Shown in pieces: positions 11,985 to 24,522 of a stretch of 64,000 nucleotides of DNA. Source of the stretch: Doryteuthis pealeii (taxonomy: Eukaryota > Mollusca > Cephalopoda > Myopsida > Loliginidae); assembly GCA_023376005.1 (NCBI GenBank), contig CM042147.1, forward strand, positions 121,233,673-121,297,672, in the 5' to 3' direction. A program made the position numbers and the translations under genes. Below the pieces are notes generated by a model, which was given only the letters and a program-made list of their open reading frames with translations, was not told where the DNA came from and ran no database searches. The number at the start of each line of letters is the position of its first letter. Within the stretch, counting starts at the first letter, position 1.

Positions 11985-12400
11985 ATGATTACTATTATCT
12001 GCATTATTCGACTATTGTCCTCATCTTCATTGTTATCTTGTACAAACGTTTCGGCCGATATACCAATTGGAACATGGCCTAGTGCATAAAGTAATTAGGT
12101 TAAGACAGTTCTACGTGAGTTATCTCTAGATTGCAGTTTCAATCCTGATCAAGGACAGCAGTAACTAGAATAATAATTCAACACAGCTTATGCCTTACCC
12201 AGCTATGGTTAGCGGAATGAGAAAGGATACTCCCATGGACTGAATAAAGGGTTAGGTTCAAAGTTTCATGATGGCTCCCGAAAAGGAGGTTCTGAGCCTG
12301 AAAGAAATACGCTGAAGAAGGCCGGAGGGCATAATCGGTCGAAACGTGTACAGATAGCAATGAAGATGAGGACAATAGTCGAAAAAACGCAGATAATGGT
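11985..12400. mobile_element. Palindrome-ended PLE-like remnant with tRNA-like insert (copy A)
   Basis: Left arm (about 11985-12070) and right arm (about 12300-12400) are inverted copies around CGAAACGTTTGTAC / GAAACGTGTACAG and AACAATGAAGATGAG. Between them 12066-12160 looks like a degenerate tRNA head. Copy B: 33440-33870. Confidence 0.55.
12312..12345 (+). ncRNA. Hammerhead-ribozyme-like core
   Basis: CTGAAGA followed by GGCCG ... CGGTC (5 bp with one G-U) and GAAACG. The B copy is at 33773-33805. Confidence 0.5.
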
Positions 12401-12414
12401 ATTAGTGCTATGTG

Positions 12415-12500
12415 AAATGTAACAGTCTTGTCCAGGGATTTGAACTTGGGTCGACAAGTTTAATTTCCTACGACTCTAACCATTGCACTATGTGTTCTTT
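12415..12500 (-). repeat. tRNA-like SINE fragment (copy A)
   Basis: Minus strand has TAGTGCAATGGTTAGAG (A-box-like) and AAGTTCAAATCCCTGG (B-box-like). Copy B at 33890-33962. Confidence 0.5.
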
Positions 12501-12569
12501 ATAAGTTTCAATTGAATTGTTCCTCTTGATTGCCTAAGTGAGTTGTAATTAAAAAAAGAAAAAACTTTG

Positions 12570-12764
12570 TTAAGTATATATATATATATATATATATAAC
12601 ATATAAATATTGGTTAACAAAGCTTCATCTATACAATAAAGGGACAATGAATATATGTGATAATAATAAACCACTGGAAATGAAATAGAAAATAATATTA
12701 TTCTTATTATATATTATATTAAGGATATTATATATTTAATGAAATTTTTAAAAGTGTATATATT

Positions 12765-12801
<37 letters not shown>

Positions 12802-13130
12802 GTTAACCAAAGCTTCATATATAAAATAAAGGAGACAATAAATATAGTGGAAATGAAATAGAAATAATATTATTCTTATTATATATTATATTAAGGTATT
12901 ATATATTATAATAAAATATAATATTATATTAAATATAATATTAGTTAACAAAGCTTCATCTATAAATAAAGGAGACCAATAAATATAGCGAAATGAAATA
13001 AGAAATAATATTATTCTATTATATATTATAATTAAGGATATTATATATTATAATAAAATATAATATAAATATATATAAATAATATTAGTTAACAAAGCTT
13101 CATCTAAAAAAATAAAGCAGACAATAAATA
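12570..13130. repeat. About 178-bp AT-rich tandem repeat (copy A)
   Basis: Units start GTTAACAAAGCTTCATC and include AAGGAGACAATAAATATAG; AT microsatellites lie between units. Copy B: 34030-34615. Confidence 0.7.
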
Positions 13131-13255
13131 GTGAGTTTTATGTATAATTTTGTACTGATTTTTAAAAATATATTGTTCCTTATTTTGTATAGGGTGTTCA
13201 GAAAAGTTTGTCACCTTCTACCAAAATATAACTCCTAATTAAAAAAAAAAGTCAA

Positions 13256-13500
13256 GTCATCGGGTTGGCCTAAATTCGGTATCAGCCAACAAGCAGGGAG
13301 TCTATCCCTTTTCACTAGCCTAAAACGGGAGATTGTTTTTTTTTTTGCATCTGAGGTGGAGCGCCACACCTACCATCATTGCTTACTTTACCCGCACAGA
13401 TCCCTGTGCTACCTCATGACGCTGATTGGCGAGGGCCGGTATCGAACCGGAATCCTTGTGGTTCCTAGTCAGATGCCTCTACTACTGAGCTAATACCCTA
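13256..13500 (-). repeat. tRNA-derived SINE (copy A)
   Basis: Near full-length, about 245 bp: tRNA-like head on the minus strand and a 3' end reading ACTTGACTTT. Counterpart 34738-34983. Confidence 0.75.
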
Positions 13501-13626
13501 ATTAATCAAACTATAATTACATGAATAAGATGCTGGAAATGAAATAGAAAATAATCTCTATTCTTGTTATATATTATAATGAAGGATATTATAATATTAT
13601 ATTATTAAAACTGCTATAACTCCAGT

Positions 13627-15085
13627 ATCAGAGTTAAGAGGAAACAATAGGAAGAAACATGATATCAAGCATCAGGAAAAAGGTTTACTAAGCAAAGATA
13701 CAGGTGAACAGAGTAATTAGCATTGCTAGATTGAATTAAACAAGTCCCATGAGATCTCATTGATTTCTCTCTTCCTGAGGTTCAGAGTTAAGAGAGAAAC
13801 AATAGGAAAAACATGAATATCAAGCGATCAGGAAAAAAGGTTTACTAAGCAAAGATTAAAGGTGAACAGAGTAATTAAGCAATTGCTAGATTGAATTAAC
13901 AAGTCCCATGGAGAATCTCATTGTTCTCTTCTTCTGAGGTATCAGAGTTAAGAGAGAGAACAATAGGAGAAACATGAATATCAAGCATCAAGGAAAAAAG
14001 GTTTACTAAGCAAAGATTAAAGGTGACAGAGTATTTAGCAATTGCTAGATGAATTAACAGTCCCTGAGATTCTATTTGATTCTCTTTCTTTGAGCTATCA
14101 GAGTTAAGAGAGAAACACATATGGAAGATAACATGAATATCAAGCAATCAGGAAAAGGTTTACTTAAGCAAAGATTAGTGAAGTAGATTACCATGAGTAA
14201 TTAGGCAATTGCTAGATTGAATTACAAGTCCCATGAGATCTCATTGATTCTCTCGTTCTGAGGGTTCAGAGTTAAGAGGAAACAATAGGAAAGAAAATAA
14301 ATATCAGCAATGCAGGAAAAAGGTTTACCTAAGCAAAGATTAAAGTGAACTAGAGTTAATTAGCAATTGGCTAAGATGAATTAACAAGGTCCGCATGAGG
14401 ATCTCTATTGATTCTCTCTCTGAGGGTATTGCAGAGTGTCCAAGAGAGAAACAATAGGAAGAAAAACATGGAAAAATATCAATGCATCAGGGAAAAAAGG
14501 GTTTTTTTGTACTAAGGCAAAGATTAAGGTTGAACAGAGTAATTAGCATTGCTAGATTGAATTAACAGTCCATGGAGATCTCATTGATTCTCTCTTCTGA
14601 GGTATCAGAGTTAAGAGAGAAACAATATGGAAAGAAATGAATATCAAGCATCAGGAAAGGTTTACTAAGCAAAGATTAAAGTGAACAGAGTAATTAGCAA
14701 TTGCTAGATTGAATTAACAGTCCCATGAATGCTCATTGATTCTCTCTCTTCTGAGGTATCAGAGTTATAGAGGAAACAATAGGAAGAACATGAATACTCA
14801 AGCATTCAGGGCACAAAAGGTTTACTAAGCAAAGATTAAGGTGAAATAGAGTAATTAGGCAATTGCTAGATTGATTAACAAGTCCCATAAATCTCATTGA
14901 TTCTCTCTTCTGAGGTATCAGAGTTAAGAGAGAACAATTAGGAAGAAACAGCTGAGTATTAAGCTCGACAGGAAAAAAGGTTTACTAAGCAAAAGATACA
15001 CTAGGTGAACAGAGGTAATAGCAATTGCTAGGACTGAATTAAAAGTCTCATTGATTATCTTACTGCCAGTTTCTGGAGGTTTTAT
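13627..15085. repeat. 156-bp minisatellite, about 9 units (copy A)
   Basis: Units begin TATCAGAGTTAAGAGAG and include AAGGTTTACTAAGCAAAG and CATTGATTCTCTCTTCTGAG. Spacing is irregular (roughly 149-181 bp) because of many indels. Confidence 0.85.
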
Positions 15086-15344
15086 CAGACACATATTTAT
15101 GGAAATCAATGATTCATTGTCATTAATTTAGGTACTATGTGATAAAACAAAAAAGATATATGGCAAGTTAAAACAATATGTAGGGGTAGACAGACTTGGA
15201 TCCTGTACTCTTTCTATTTGTACAGTTCTCAGACTTCTTTTAAGAAATCTTTTTTAAAAATAATAAATTATAGGATCCAAGTAGTAAATTTAGGCGTAAC
15301 TCAGAAAATAAAAATGAGGTGTATGAATTTGCTGCACAAACTTT

Positions 15345-15497
15345 TTTTGCAGATCTGAGGTTTGGAGCGCACAACCTCATCAGCGTCTTACGTTTATCCG
15401 CACAGTATCCGTGTACTCATCTGAGAGTTTGGGGCCGGTATAGGTGAACTGGACGTGTGTGGTTTCTTAGTTGAATGTTCTACTAGTGAGCTAAACC
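15345..15497 (-). repeat. 3'-truncated tRNA-derived SINE (copy A)
   Basis: Same family as 34738-34983; starts inside the body at GCATCTGAGG. Counterpart 36150-36312. Confidence 0.65.
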
Positions 15498-15596
15498 TAC
15501 ATTAATTATTTGGAAAAAAAAAAAAAAATTAATAGAAGTAATTTATGGGCATAATCAGAAAATAAAAACTGGGGTACAGTAATTGTCATATCGAAA

Positions 15597-15597
15597 N
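15597..15597. other. Single ambiguous base (N) at end of copy A
   Basis: The only N in the window sits a few bases past the point where the A/B homology ends. It looks like a contig join or gap-fill mark. Confidence 0.9.
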
Positions 15598-16102
15598 AGA
15601 GAGGATCGGTGTTTGTTGTCATGTAGGCATATCTCATGTCTCTCCCACGAACATCTTTGAAATAAATATTTATTTATATTTGTATGTAATACTTATATTA
15701 TTTATATTTAACAAATTATACTTATATATAATATTATAATATATATAATATATATATATGAATTTAACATTTTTAGAAAAAAAAACAAACAATGATGTGG
15801 GCAGCCCGGAAGTTCAAACTTCGACAGACAGAAGTCGAATGACAAAATAGGTAAGTTTTGCGCAATATGGATCGCGCAACAAACCTTAGTAAAAAATAAA
15901 TTTAAAATAAATTTCGTAAAATTCACCAATCAGAAAGGGCGTTCCCGCTTAAAAAGAAAAATTATCGAAAGGAGCCTCGCTGATCCTACCTGGATTACTA
16001 TAAAGTCTCAGACTTTTTCATTTTCAAGCAGAAAGATCTCATTTACCTAAGGGAATTCACGTCACCCTTTTTAAAAACATTTCGCTTACATGCCTGAAGG
16101 TA
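15598..16102. other. No gene; sequence right of the N
   Basis: Unrelated to copy B. AT-rich; no supported feature. Confidence 0.5.

Positions 16103-16181
<79 letters not shown>
16103..16181. repeat. (CT)n microsatellite
   Basis: About 75 bp of nearly pure CT. Confidence 0.95.
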
Positions 16182-16541
16182 TGAATAACCTATGCTTCGG
16201 AGATAAACCTTATATTCATTCAACTTATGCCTGACTGTTTTGAGTTGACTTTAAACTTTCACCTTTTCTTTCTCACTTTTGAACTGTGAAATACCAGCTT
16301 ACATTTTACATTTGAACTTAAAAAAAAAAGAACTTTTGGCTGAACCTTGCCCAGTATTCAATGCTACCTTTTGTAAACTTCTGTTAATACAATTTTGTTT
16401 GTTTAAACAAGAGTTTTGTCTTCTATGCCATTGTGCTTGATTTATTTATGGTCTTTAAATGTTTGAACACTTTTATTGAATATAAACATCAAACAACACC
16501 ATACATATCACCATAATGTTAATAGTTTGCTGACAGAATCT

Positions 16542-16576
16542 GTTTCGACCTTTTTAATAGAGCGATCTTCATCAAG
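16542..16576 (-). ncRNA. Degenerate hammerhead-like core
   Basis: Minus strand: CTTGATGA, stem GATC/GGTC with a long loop, then GAAACAG. One base more than the consensus CTGATGA. Confidence 0.3.
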
Positions 16577-16978
16577 AGCAAAATATGAGGGAAAGACGGA
16601 AAAATTAACCGTTAAAAGGAGGGGTACAAACGAACGCTGGTTTTCGATGCTGGAATTTTTTTTAAAATGCGTATTCTGTGTTAAAAATAAAATAAATTTT
16701 ATTAAAAAAAAAAACAGAAGCATTATAATCCATAATAAAAACTCAAAAGAGTTTGATCTCCGGAGGCTAATATGATCTACAACACTACGGATTTGTCAAC
16801 ATTACAAATTCTTTGAAATTTTCCATCTTTCTTCAATTGTGCTGTGGACTTTTAACTTACTTTTTGTAGCTGGAATACATCATGAACATTTTTGATACTT
16901 ACTATACACTTTTTAAAAATATATTTTTACATCAAACTCTTTTGTTAAATTCATACTGTCGGATTAACTTCCATTTAC

Positions 16979-16981
<3 letters not shown>

Positions 16982-17035
<54 letters not shown>
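16982..17035. repeat. (TA)n microsatellite
   Basis: 54 bp of TA. Confidence 0.95.
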
Positions 17036-17037
<2 letters not shown>

Positions 17038-17082
17038 AACTATATCTAAAATCTCTTAGGAAACAACATAAAAATGTGAATA

Positions 17083-18150
17083 TGAACGTTAGGTATACCC
17101 AAAATTGACCTAAAATGCGTTTTTGACAAAATGAATTTAGCCCCCCCCCCCGAAAATAATTTACCAAAAATCAGGGAATTATCGGATTTTAATGAAATTT
17201 TCAGTGTTGATTTACCAATGAATGAACTTTATAATGCATTATTTATTTTATTTCAAAACTTTCTCATTTTTTTCAGGTCACTTAATTTTGAACCCCCTTT
17301 ATTTTGGGGGCGTAAAAACTCGGCGATTGGTCAGCGTTTGATACTAATTACAGTAGAAATAAAAAGATAAAAGATCGAAGTTGTGAATAGAAAAAAACAA
17401 CATTTTTTAAGGGGAATATTTTATGAGAAAATAAATACCGAAAATCGGAAAATAAATTGTAAAAAAAAAAAATTTTTTTTGAGATTTCTTTTTTACTCAT
17501 TTCGATAATCATTTAATTGGCTATTATCTTATAAAAGAAAAAAAAATATACATCGATATCTTTTCTGCTTAAAAGGTTGGGGGTTGGGGGCTAAATTTTC
17601 AATAGAGTTTTTCTTCAAAACTTATACTTTGTTTGACTAAAATAAGGTTTGCATTAAATAGATATTTATTTCTAGAATCTAGAAATATAACATTTTAAAC
17701 TTAACATCAGAATATTTATATTTTAAATGAATTTTATATATTAATTTTTCATAGCAAAAATATTTAATTAAAGTTTTGAAATAAAATAACTGATGCATTA
17801 TAAGATTCATTAATTCATAAATCAATACTGAAAATTTCATTAAAATCGGATAATTCCCTGATTTTTGGTAATTTTTTTTTTGCAATCGCTAATGTTATGT
17901 TAAATTTGTAAACAAACCATTTAAAACAGCGTCTGAGACCGAAAGCGATCGAAATTGACCAAAAAAATCGTTTTAAATGTATTAAAAATTAATTAAATGT
18001 GTAATATTATTTTACTTTTTTATTTATTGATGGTCATTATGTTACTACTTATCTATATAGACAAAAGTTTGACCTTAAATAATAGATTTAATTAATTTTA
18101 ATTCGTTTTTAAAAAACGGTAGCAGACGAATTTTGAGTATACCTAATGAA
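17083..18150. mobile_element. Foldback element with sub-terminal inverted repeats
   Basis: Ends GAACGTTAGGTATACCCAAAA and its degenerate inverse near 18130-18150. Inside, 17157-17270 and 17760-17880 are inverted copies (AAAAATCAGGGAATTATC). The internal phrase recurs in the 47825-48246 palindrome. Confidence 0.55.
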
Positions 18151-18297
18151 CATTCAATGTACACGATTCCCTAATTTCGAAGTATAAAATAATCTAAAAA
18201 AAAGTTAAAATCAATCATTAAACAAAAAAAACAAAAAAAAAACAAAAAAATGGCTTAGCTAATCTGACGGTTACAAAGTAAGGGTCTAATTTGGCAT

Positions 18298-18918
18298 TAA
18301 AGTAAAGTCGTCGGGGTGGCCTAAAGTCGGTATTAACCAGACAGCGAGGAAATATGGGGCATAAGTGGTTTTGGGTGTTTTATAGGTTTAAATGTATCTG
18401 GACATTCTTGGTGCGTGTTCTTTGGGTGTTTTTGCTTTGTACCCCATCTCATTTGGTGTCGCGCTGAAAACGAAGGAATTAAGGAACGAAAAGAAAGAGA
18501 CAAAGGCAAGAGGTAGTTTTATGACTTAGGCTTTATTGACCGGGTCATAGTCGACCGTGGCAAGCGTATATCCTCCTGGCATAGGAAGCGACTACACTCA
18601 GTTAAGGCCCGACTCCAAAATGGCCGAGTGATTCTCTTTAGTCTTTTTTGACGGACATGAGCAGAGGGTTCTTCCGGTGAAGGCCCCATGAGAGTTTGTT
18701 TTTTTATTTTATTTTATTTTTATTTTCGTTTTATTTTAATCCCCAGCTAGATCAAGGAGATTGTTTTTTAGCATCTGAAGTGGAGAGCCACACCTATCAC
18801 TAGCTCCTCCTTTTACCTGTACTACTCATACGCTGAGTTGGCGAGGGCCGGTATCGAACCAGGAACTTTGTGGTTCCCATGTGGACACTCTATCGACTGA
18901 GCTAAACCGGAACTGAAT
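18298..18918 (-). repeat. tRNA-derived SINE split by a later insertion
   Basis: SINE pieces 18298-18352 and 18744-18918 flank a 390-bp insert that ends in a (TTTTA)n tract and is GC-richer (18353-18743). The right piece is also the start of copy B. Confidence 0.65.
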
Positions 18919-19611
18919 TCCTTATTTAAAAAAAAATAAAATTAAAAGTTTTGGAATTTTCACAGACTGATATATTAAAAACATGTTCCAATAAACGCAA
19001 ATAACTAGTTAATCTTTAATCTTGATCCGATAAAAGATAAAAATAATCATAAAGATGTTTCATCTTAGAAATTAAAAAACAAAAACAATGATGTATTAGT
19101 AATGCAAGGGAAATAACTCTATTCTTCCTAGAAATCTGTTCAAGGGAGATAACTCTGAAATCAACTTTTTAGTAATAATTAATGGTTCGACAATATTTAG
19201 AGTTTAATAAAGAGTAGTGGTTTCCGGATCATGAAAGTAAAATGCTCAATAGTCATGAGATACATTAATGTTCGTCCTCATATATATATATTAAATACTA
19301 GTTGAGCCATTAGATTAAACAGTTTTGTAATTTGATTCAATACTGTTAATTTCCATTTAAAAGTGTTAGTTAATTAATTATTGATGGGGATTTGTATTGT
19401 TGCGAAGAAGAGGAAAATTTCTTACCCCCCATAAGAATTGTATTTTCTGTGCTGTCTGAAAATCTTAATCAAGTGTAACATAGTCATCTAGATATGTTAA
19501 TTCCTTGTCAGTCATGACCAATCACAGTCCACCTTCAATTATTTAAAAAAAAAAAAGAAAAAAAGTTGCTTTTTGATGGGGTGAGTATTGAACTCTGTTC
19601 ATTGGGGGGGG

Positions 19612-19956
19612 TAATCTGAACATTAGCTACATAAATAAGAGTAACCTCCCTTGTTTGTTTCACTTTGAGAAAGCCTTATGGTTTGGTCAGCCATTTTCAT
19701 TTCACACGAAAATATCATAAAATGTGTTCTTAACAACAATTAAGTTCATTTCAAATAATGCGCAAACACAATTAAGAACACATTTTATGATATTTTCGTG
19801 TTAAAACATGCAGATGTAATGATTTGAAAAAAATTGTATTTTCAGTTTAGATTTATGGTGAAATGAAAATGGCCGACCAAAACATATGACTTCCTCAAAG
19901 TGAAACAAATAAGGGAGGTTACCCCCCAATGAACAGAGTAGCTAATGTTCAGATTA
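19612..19956. mobile_element. Long-TIR MITE (family 1), copy B
   Basis: Same element as 925-1265. About 20 bp of its right arm is replaced by an inverted copy of the left flank (near 19920-19940). Confidence 0.75.
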
Positions 19957-20002
19957 CCCATTAGGGTTTGTGGGAGATTGATTATGGAAGGTGTGCTTTA
20001 CT

Positions 20003-20730
20003 GTTACAAATTGGTGACTTGTGATGCTTAAAGACGGAATCATGGTGGCTGAGCAGTCCATGACATGCAACACTTCACTTCACTTCCTTAAGCTAGACGG
20101 GCGGTCGGAGAGGCCCCTCCAATCAATTGGCTGGTCATGCCAAACCCTAGCACCTATATGATTGTCCCGACCCTATTGCCCTTATAGCAAATCACCAATT
20201 CTTTTTATCATATATGCGCTAGAAGGCTGTGGCTGAGGGTCTTAGTGTCCTATGTATGATGTTAAACTAATTTAGTACTGAAATTCCAATTCTGGAGCTC
20301 TGGGGAGTGTGGAGTATTCCTTCATTGCTATTACTCCCAGGTCCACTCAAAAGGAATAGCAAATATAATAAGGACAATCTTATAGGTGCTAGGGCTTGAC
20401 CTGACCAGCTGATTGATCGGACGGTAGTTAGTTTGAATCACTTGGCTTACCTTCAAATTAGGTGGGTTGGATTTTACAGCAGGTCAACCCTTGTTGGGTT
20501 ATTTTATGCTGAAGACATTTTTGTTTTAATTATTCTTGATGGATATTGTAAATTTTTTTTAAAACACATTTTTTATAACTCATTTTTTGTACTGAACCCA
20601 TAGATAGGACCCTAACATGTACTACCACTCCAGGTTAGAATGGACCTGGGAGATACTTCACACTCCCCAAAGCTCTAGAATTGGAACCTCACTTATAAAT
20701 GCAGTTTATCATCATATCCAGGACACTTTA
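20003..20730. repeat. R650 family fragments, copy B
   Basis: Same arrangement as 1316-2035 with a few substitutions. Confidence 0.6.
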
Positions 20731-20975
20731 AATTAGGGGTTTGCCGTGGAGTGAAAATTTGACAAAATTTTGACAAAAATGGATGCTATTTTTAAAATCA
20801 GCAACCCCAAATTACCATCATTATTCGTGTATAATATTTTTCGTCAGTGTATTTATCATACACATTTTTTTCCTTTTACAAATGGCAATTGCTTTCAATT
20901 TTTAAAGAGAAAATATCAGTCATAAAATCAAGCTACATGTAAAACGAAATTTAGAGATATACAAGATAAAAAATG

Positions 20976-21183
20976 GGTTATTTCCTATAAGTCTAACATA
21001 AACAAAGGGGAACCACTCTTGACTGATAAATTATTTATTTATTTTTCCATTAAATTAAACCTAAACCCTAACCCCTAACTCTAACCCCGTCTTCTTCTTT
21101 CCTAGTAGATCAATAAATAAATAAATAATTTATCAGTCAAGAATGGTTCCCCTTTGTTTATGTTAGACTTATAGGAAATAACC
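20976..21183. mobile_element. MITE family 2 with telomere-like loop (copy B)
   Basis: Same inverted arms; loop has CCTAAACCCTAACCCC-like units at about 21058-21090. Confidence 0.7.
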
Positions 21184-22287
21184 AAAAAAAAATGAATGCA
21201 AAAAATAGTGGTAATAAAACAGTGAATAACATTATATGAAACGTTTTATTTTTAAAGTAATTTATTTTATTTAAAATAAAAAATACTGATTTTTGTGTTA
21301 ATAATTTGTTAAATATACAATTAAATAAAAAAAAAAAGATTCTTGCTTGAAACCATTGTCACAAGTCTTTTTGACTAAATAACGTTGTATGAAGGCCTAA
21401 AAACAGATTATTCGTTCTTGTTATGTCAAAAAATAACCAGCATAATGAAACTGAGACTTTCTTTAAAATAAAAAAAAATCTAGTTTTCTAATAATTAAAA
21501 CAAATATATAAGACAGTAGTTTCTAGTAAAGACATCATGTCATTAAGCAAAAAAAAAAAAATTACTCTGGTTGACAAAATTTACCCCGCTCCCTGTCTGG
21601 TGACTTAAGTTTAGGATTTTGTTTATAGCAACAACTTGGTGCTTCTGGTTTTAAAAAAATGACGTCTGTTTTTGCCTATCACATTAAGGTTTTGTTTTAT
21701 GAAACACTGATAAAGTTTCAATCATATTCCTTTTTTTAAACTGAGATGCCTGAATTTTGGAATCTTAAATGGTATCAGTTTTAACTAAAAAATCTAAATA
21801 TATCTTAGAATAACCATTATATATATTCATTGTGTTGTATAGGTAATAGTATATCAAAATTGAGCCAAAAAGTTTAGAGTTTAAATTATATATTTATGGA
21901 GAGGTTCTCCATAAAATCACAGAGACCTATATGCATACATACACATACAGACCTATATATATATACACACACATAATCCTATGCACACACAGCCCTATAC
22001 ACACCTACCTATATACATACATACACACAGAGACCTATATGCATACATACACATACAGAACTATATATATATATATACACACATAGTCCTATGCACACAC
22101 AGACCTATATACATGCATATACACACAGCCCTATACACACATACCTATATACATACATACAAACCTGTAAGCATCCTTTCTTCAGACTTCAAATTTTGAA
22201 CAGATTGATAAACAAGGACTATCACTTGCTTTTCTCGTTATTCTGTGATAAATTTTTTTTATCACTTTCCATATACCAACAAATGCC

Positions 22288-22317
22288 CTGAAGATGATCT
22301 AATTAATAGATCAAAAC
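22288..22317 (+). ncRNA. Hammerhead-like core, degenerate
   Basis: CTGAAGA, 7-bp stem TGATCTA/TAGATCA with a short AT loop, then AAAC (first G of GAAA lost). Confidence 0.35.
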
Positions 22318-22960
22318 ACTGCAGCGTCGGCCAATAAACTTACCACTCAACTTATTCAAACCTGTGTTTTTTCAATTTTCTTAATATACTACATACCGTC
22401 GTTATTCACTTCCTTTTCTTCACATACAAACCTGTATACAAATACATATACACGCCCAGACGTATACACATACACAGTTCTATAGACACCCAGACCTATA
22501 TACATACATACTATACTAATCCTATTAGTAAACCCATGCAGTAAGAAAAAAAACCAAAAAACTAACCAGCAAATAATTTGTTAGTAAAAATATACTACAA
22601 AAAATTGCCTGCGGAAAAAAATGAAAAAAAGAAAAGATCAAGAGTCGCACCAACCAAAAATAATCAATTAACACTACATCACTAGGCCAAAAGAAATAAA
22701 TATTTATTTATTGTTGGAATGCCGCTAGGTTTGTCTAAAGCTAAAATATAAAATTCGGTCAAAAATATAAATTTATTTTATATAATTAAAATATAAAATT
22801 CGAAAGAAATATAAATGTGCTAAAATAATAAAATGTGCTAAAATATAAAATTTGTTATTCGGTATACTGCTAGGTTTGTCTAAAGCTAAAATATAAAGCC
22901 TAAAACTAAGTAGAGCAAATAGTAATATTAATCCTAATGAGTCAGATATACCAACTAATA

Positions 22961-22982
22961 GTTTCGCTTACTAGCTCATCAG
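22961..22982 (-). ncRNA. Hammerhead-ribozyme-like core, canonical
   Basis: Minus strand CTGATGA, stem GCT/AGC with AGTA loop, GAAAC; mirror arm of 23003-23024. Confidence 0.55.
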
Positions 22983-23002
22983 GGCAAAATCTGATCCTTG
23001 CC

Positions 23003-23024
23003 CTGATGAGCTAGAAAGCGAAAC
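23003..23024 (+). ncRNA. Hammerhead-ribozyme-like core, canonical
   Basis: CTGATGA, 3-bp stem GCT/AGC closed by AGAA, GAAAC. All invariant core positions on this side match. The cleavage-site strand is not certain; a GT-A candidate follows at GGTATATC. Confidence 0.55.
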
Positions 23025-23085
23025 TGTTATTTGGTATATCTGACTCATTAGGATTAATATTGCATACATACATATGTACATACAT

Positions 23086-23123
<38 letters not shown>

Positions 23124-23375
23124 GCTTCCGTAACTTGATAAAGCTCTTTAGGAGCGACTTTAATAAACTTTCACCGCCAGCATAACGCAATGATCATCTG
23201 TTTACAGATTTGATCTCTCTGGTGATCGTAAAGTATATACACAGATGTATGTATTTAAAACAAAACACTGCTCCTTAATGGCAGCTGGCAATGGCCTAGA
23301 GGTTAACGGATTGGGCTGATGTAAAGTCAGTCGGGTTTTGCTCCTGGTCGGAGCTAGTTGCTGTGTTTAGCCACA

Positions 23376-23400
23376 CTGGTGAGATGTGAAACGTCGAAAC
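23376..23400 (+). ncRNA. Hammerhead-like core
   Basis: CTGGTGA (one change from CTGATGA), 5-bp stem GATGT/ACGTC with GAA loop, GAAACAG. Confidence 0.45.
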
Positions 23401-23496
23401 AGTGTTTGTGGATGACTATATATATATATTTACAACATGAACTCCTGCAGTTAGCTGTGCTTAATTAATACCTTGATTAATTCAGTGGATTTAATC

Positions 23497-23518
23497 CTGA
23501 AGATCCTTATGGTGAAAC
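23497..23518 (+). ncRNA. Hammerhead-like core
   Basis: CTGAAGA, short stem CC/GG with TTAT loop, GAAAC. Confidence 0.4.
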
Positions 23519-24522
23519 TCGAGTAGGTTATTTCTGTACACACTATAATAATAAATCCACTCTACTTATGTATTGAGCACTTTATATTTGTTATAACACT
23601 GACTTATCCAAATAAAACTTGTACCAACCAAATATTGAGACCAACCCAATATTTTCACCGGTAAGTCATTCCTTTTATATATATATATATATAAGAAAAT
23701 TTGAAAAAACAAGTGTTCCGAAAATAGGATGAATTTATTTTTTCAGAACACTTGTTTTTTCAAATTTTCTTTATATTGTCGGATTTATTTTCCATATTTA
23801 CTCCCATATATATATATATATATGAGTTAAAGAATAATATGAACTTTTTTTGTTTTTTCAAGTGGCGGACTTCTAACACAATCAGTAGAATGATCTCAAC
23901 TTGAAAAAAATGTTTGAATTGTCCACCAGATTCTCTTTGATACTTGTGAAAGTGTTACAGTACCAAGCCAAATGATGAATCTTAGTGATTTTGTGAAAAG
24001 AGAACACTTGGCTTATTTTCAAATTATGGGGATGCCATAGTGAAAATTTGGAGAAAATTTGGAGAAAATTTTGACAAAATTTAAAAATCCGCAACCCCAA
24101 ATAACTGTAATTATTTCGAGATAACAACTACCATCCCCAAATTTCGTGCTAAAAAGTTCTGCCTCCCCACCCAATGTATTTTGCATATAATATGCAGTTT
24201 TTAGAATTTATAGCAGCTAAATTTAACATTTGTTCAACTTTTTATCAAGTTCGTATAGACTAAAAATAAACACCTATACAATTTACTTATGTTTTCAAAC
24301 AAAACATCTACACAGTATTTAGAGCAAACACACGGTCATGTTCACAAAAAAATGCAACAAGTTTGTGGCAAAAATAAACTCACTCTCAGAGAAATAAATT
24401 ATAAACAAACACAGATGCCAGTGGTTATTTTTCTGTAGCGGCATAAAACAAAAGTGTTTATTACACATTAATTAATTTGGATCATATATATATATATATA
24501 TATATAATATATATATATATAT

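Larger units (their letters stand above)
1..15596. repeat. Large duplicated segment, copy A
   Basis: Aligns in order with about 18744-36412 (copy B): the shared SINE at the left end, inverted-repeat elements, the CA-rich array, the 156-bp minisatellite and the terminal truncated SINE. Alignment stops at GTCATAT just before the N at 15597. Small indels are dense from about 9.8 kb onward compared with copy B. No credible host gene was seen in it. Confidence 0.85.
22915..23062. repeat. Palindrome with a hammerhead-like core in each arm
   Basis: Arms AATATTAATCCTAATGAGTC inverted at each end. The centre is GGGCAA ... TTGCCC around AATCTGATCC. Each arm has one core on opposite strands. Confidence 0.75.
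21890..24510. other. Copy B-specific insert, gene-free
   Basis: Contains CA-rich minisatellite (21905-22170 and 22430-22510), four hammerhead-like sites, a tRNA-like stretch at 23283-23365 and several AT microsatellites. Copy A has only a CT/TA microsatellite at this point (3188-3238). Confidence 0.6.
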
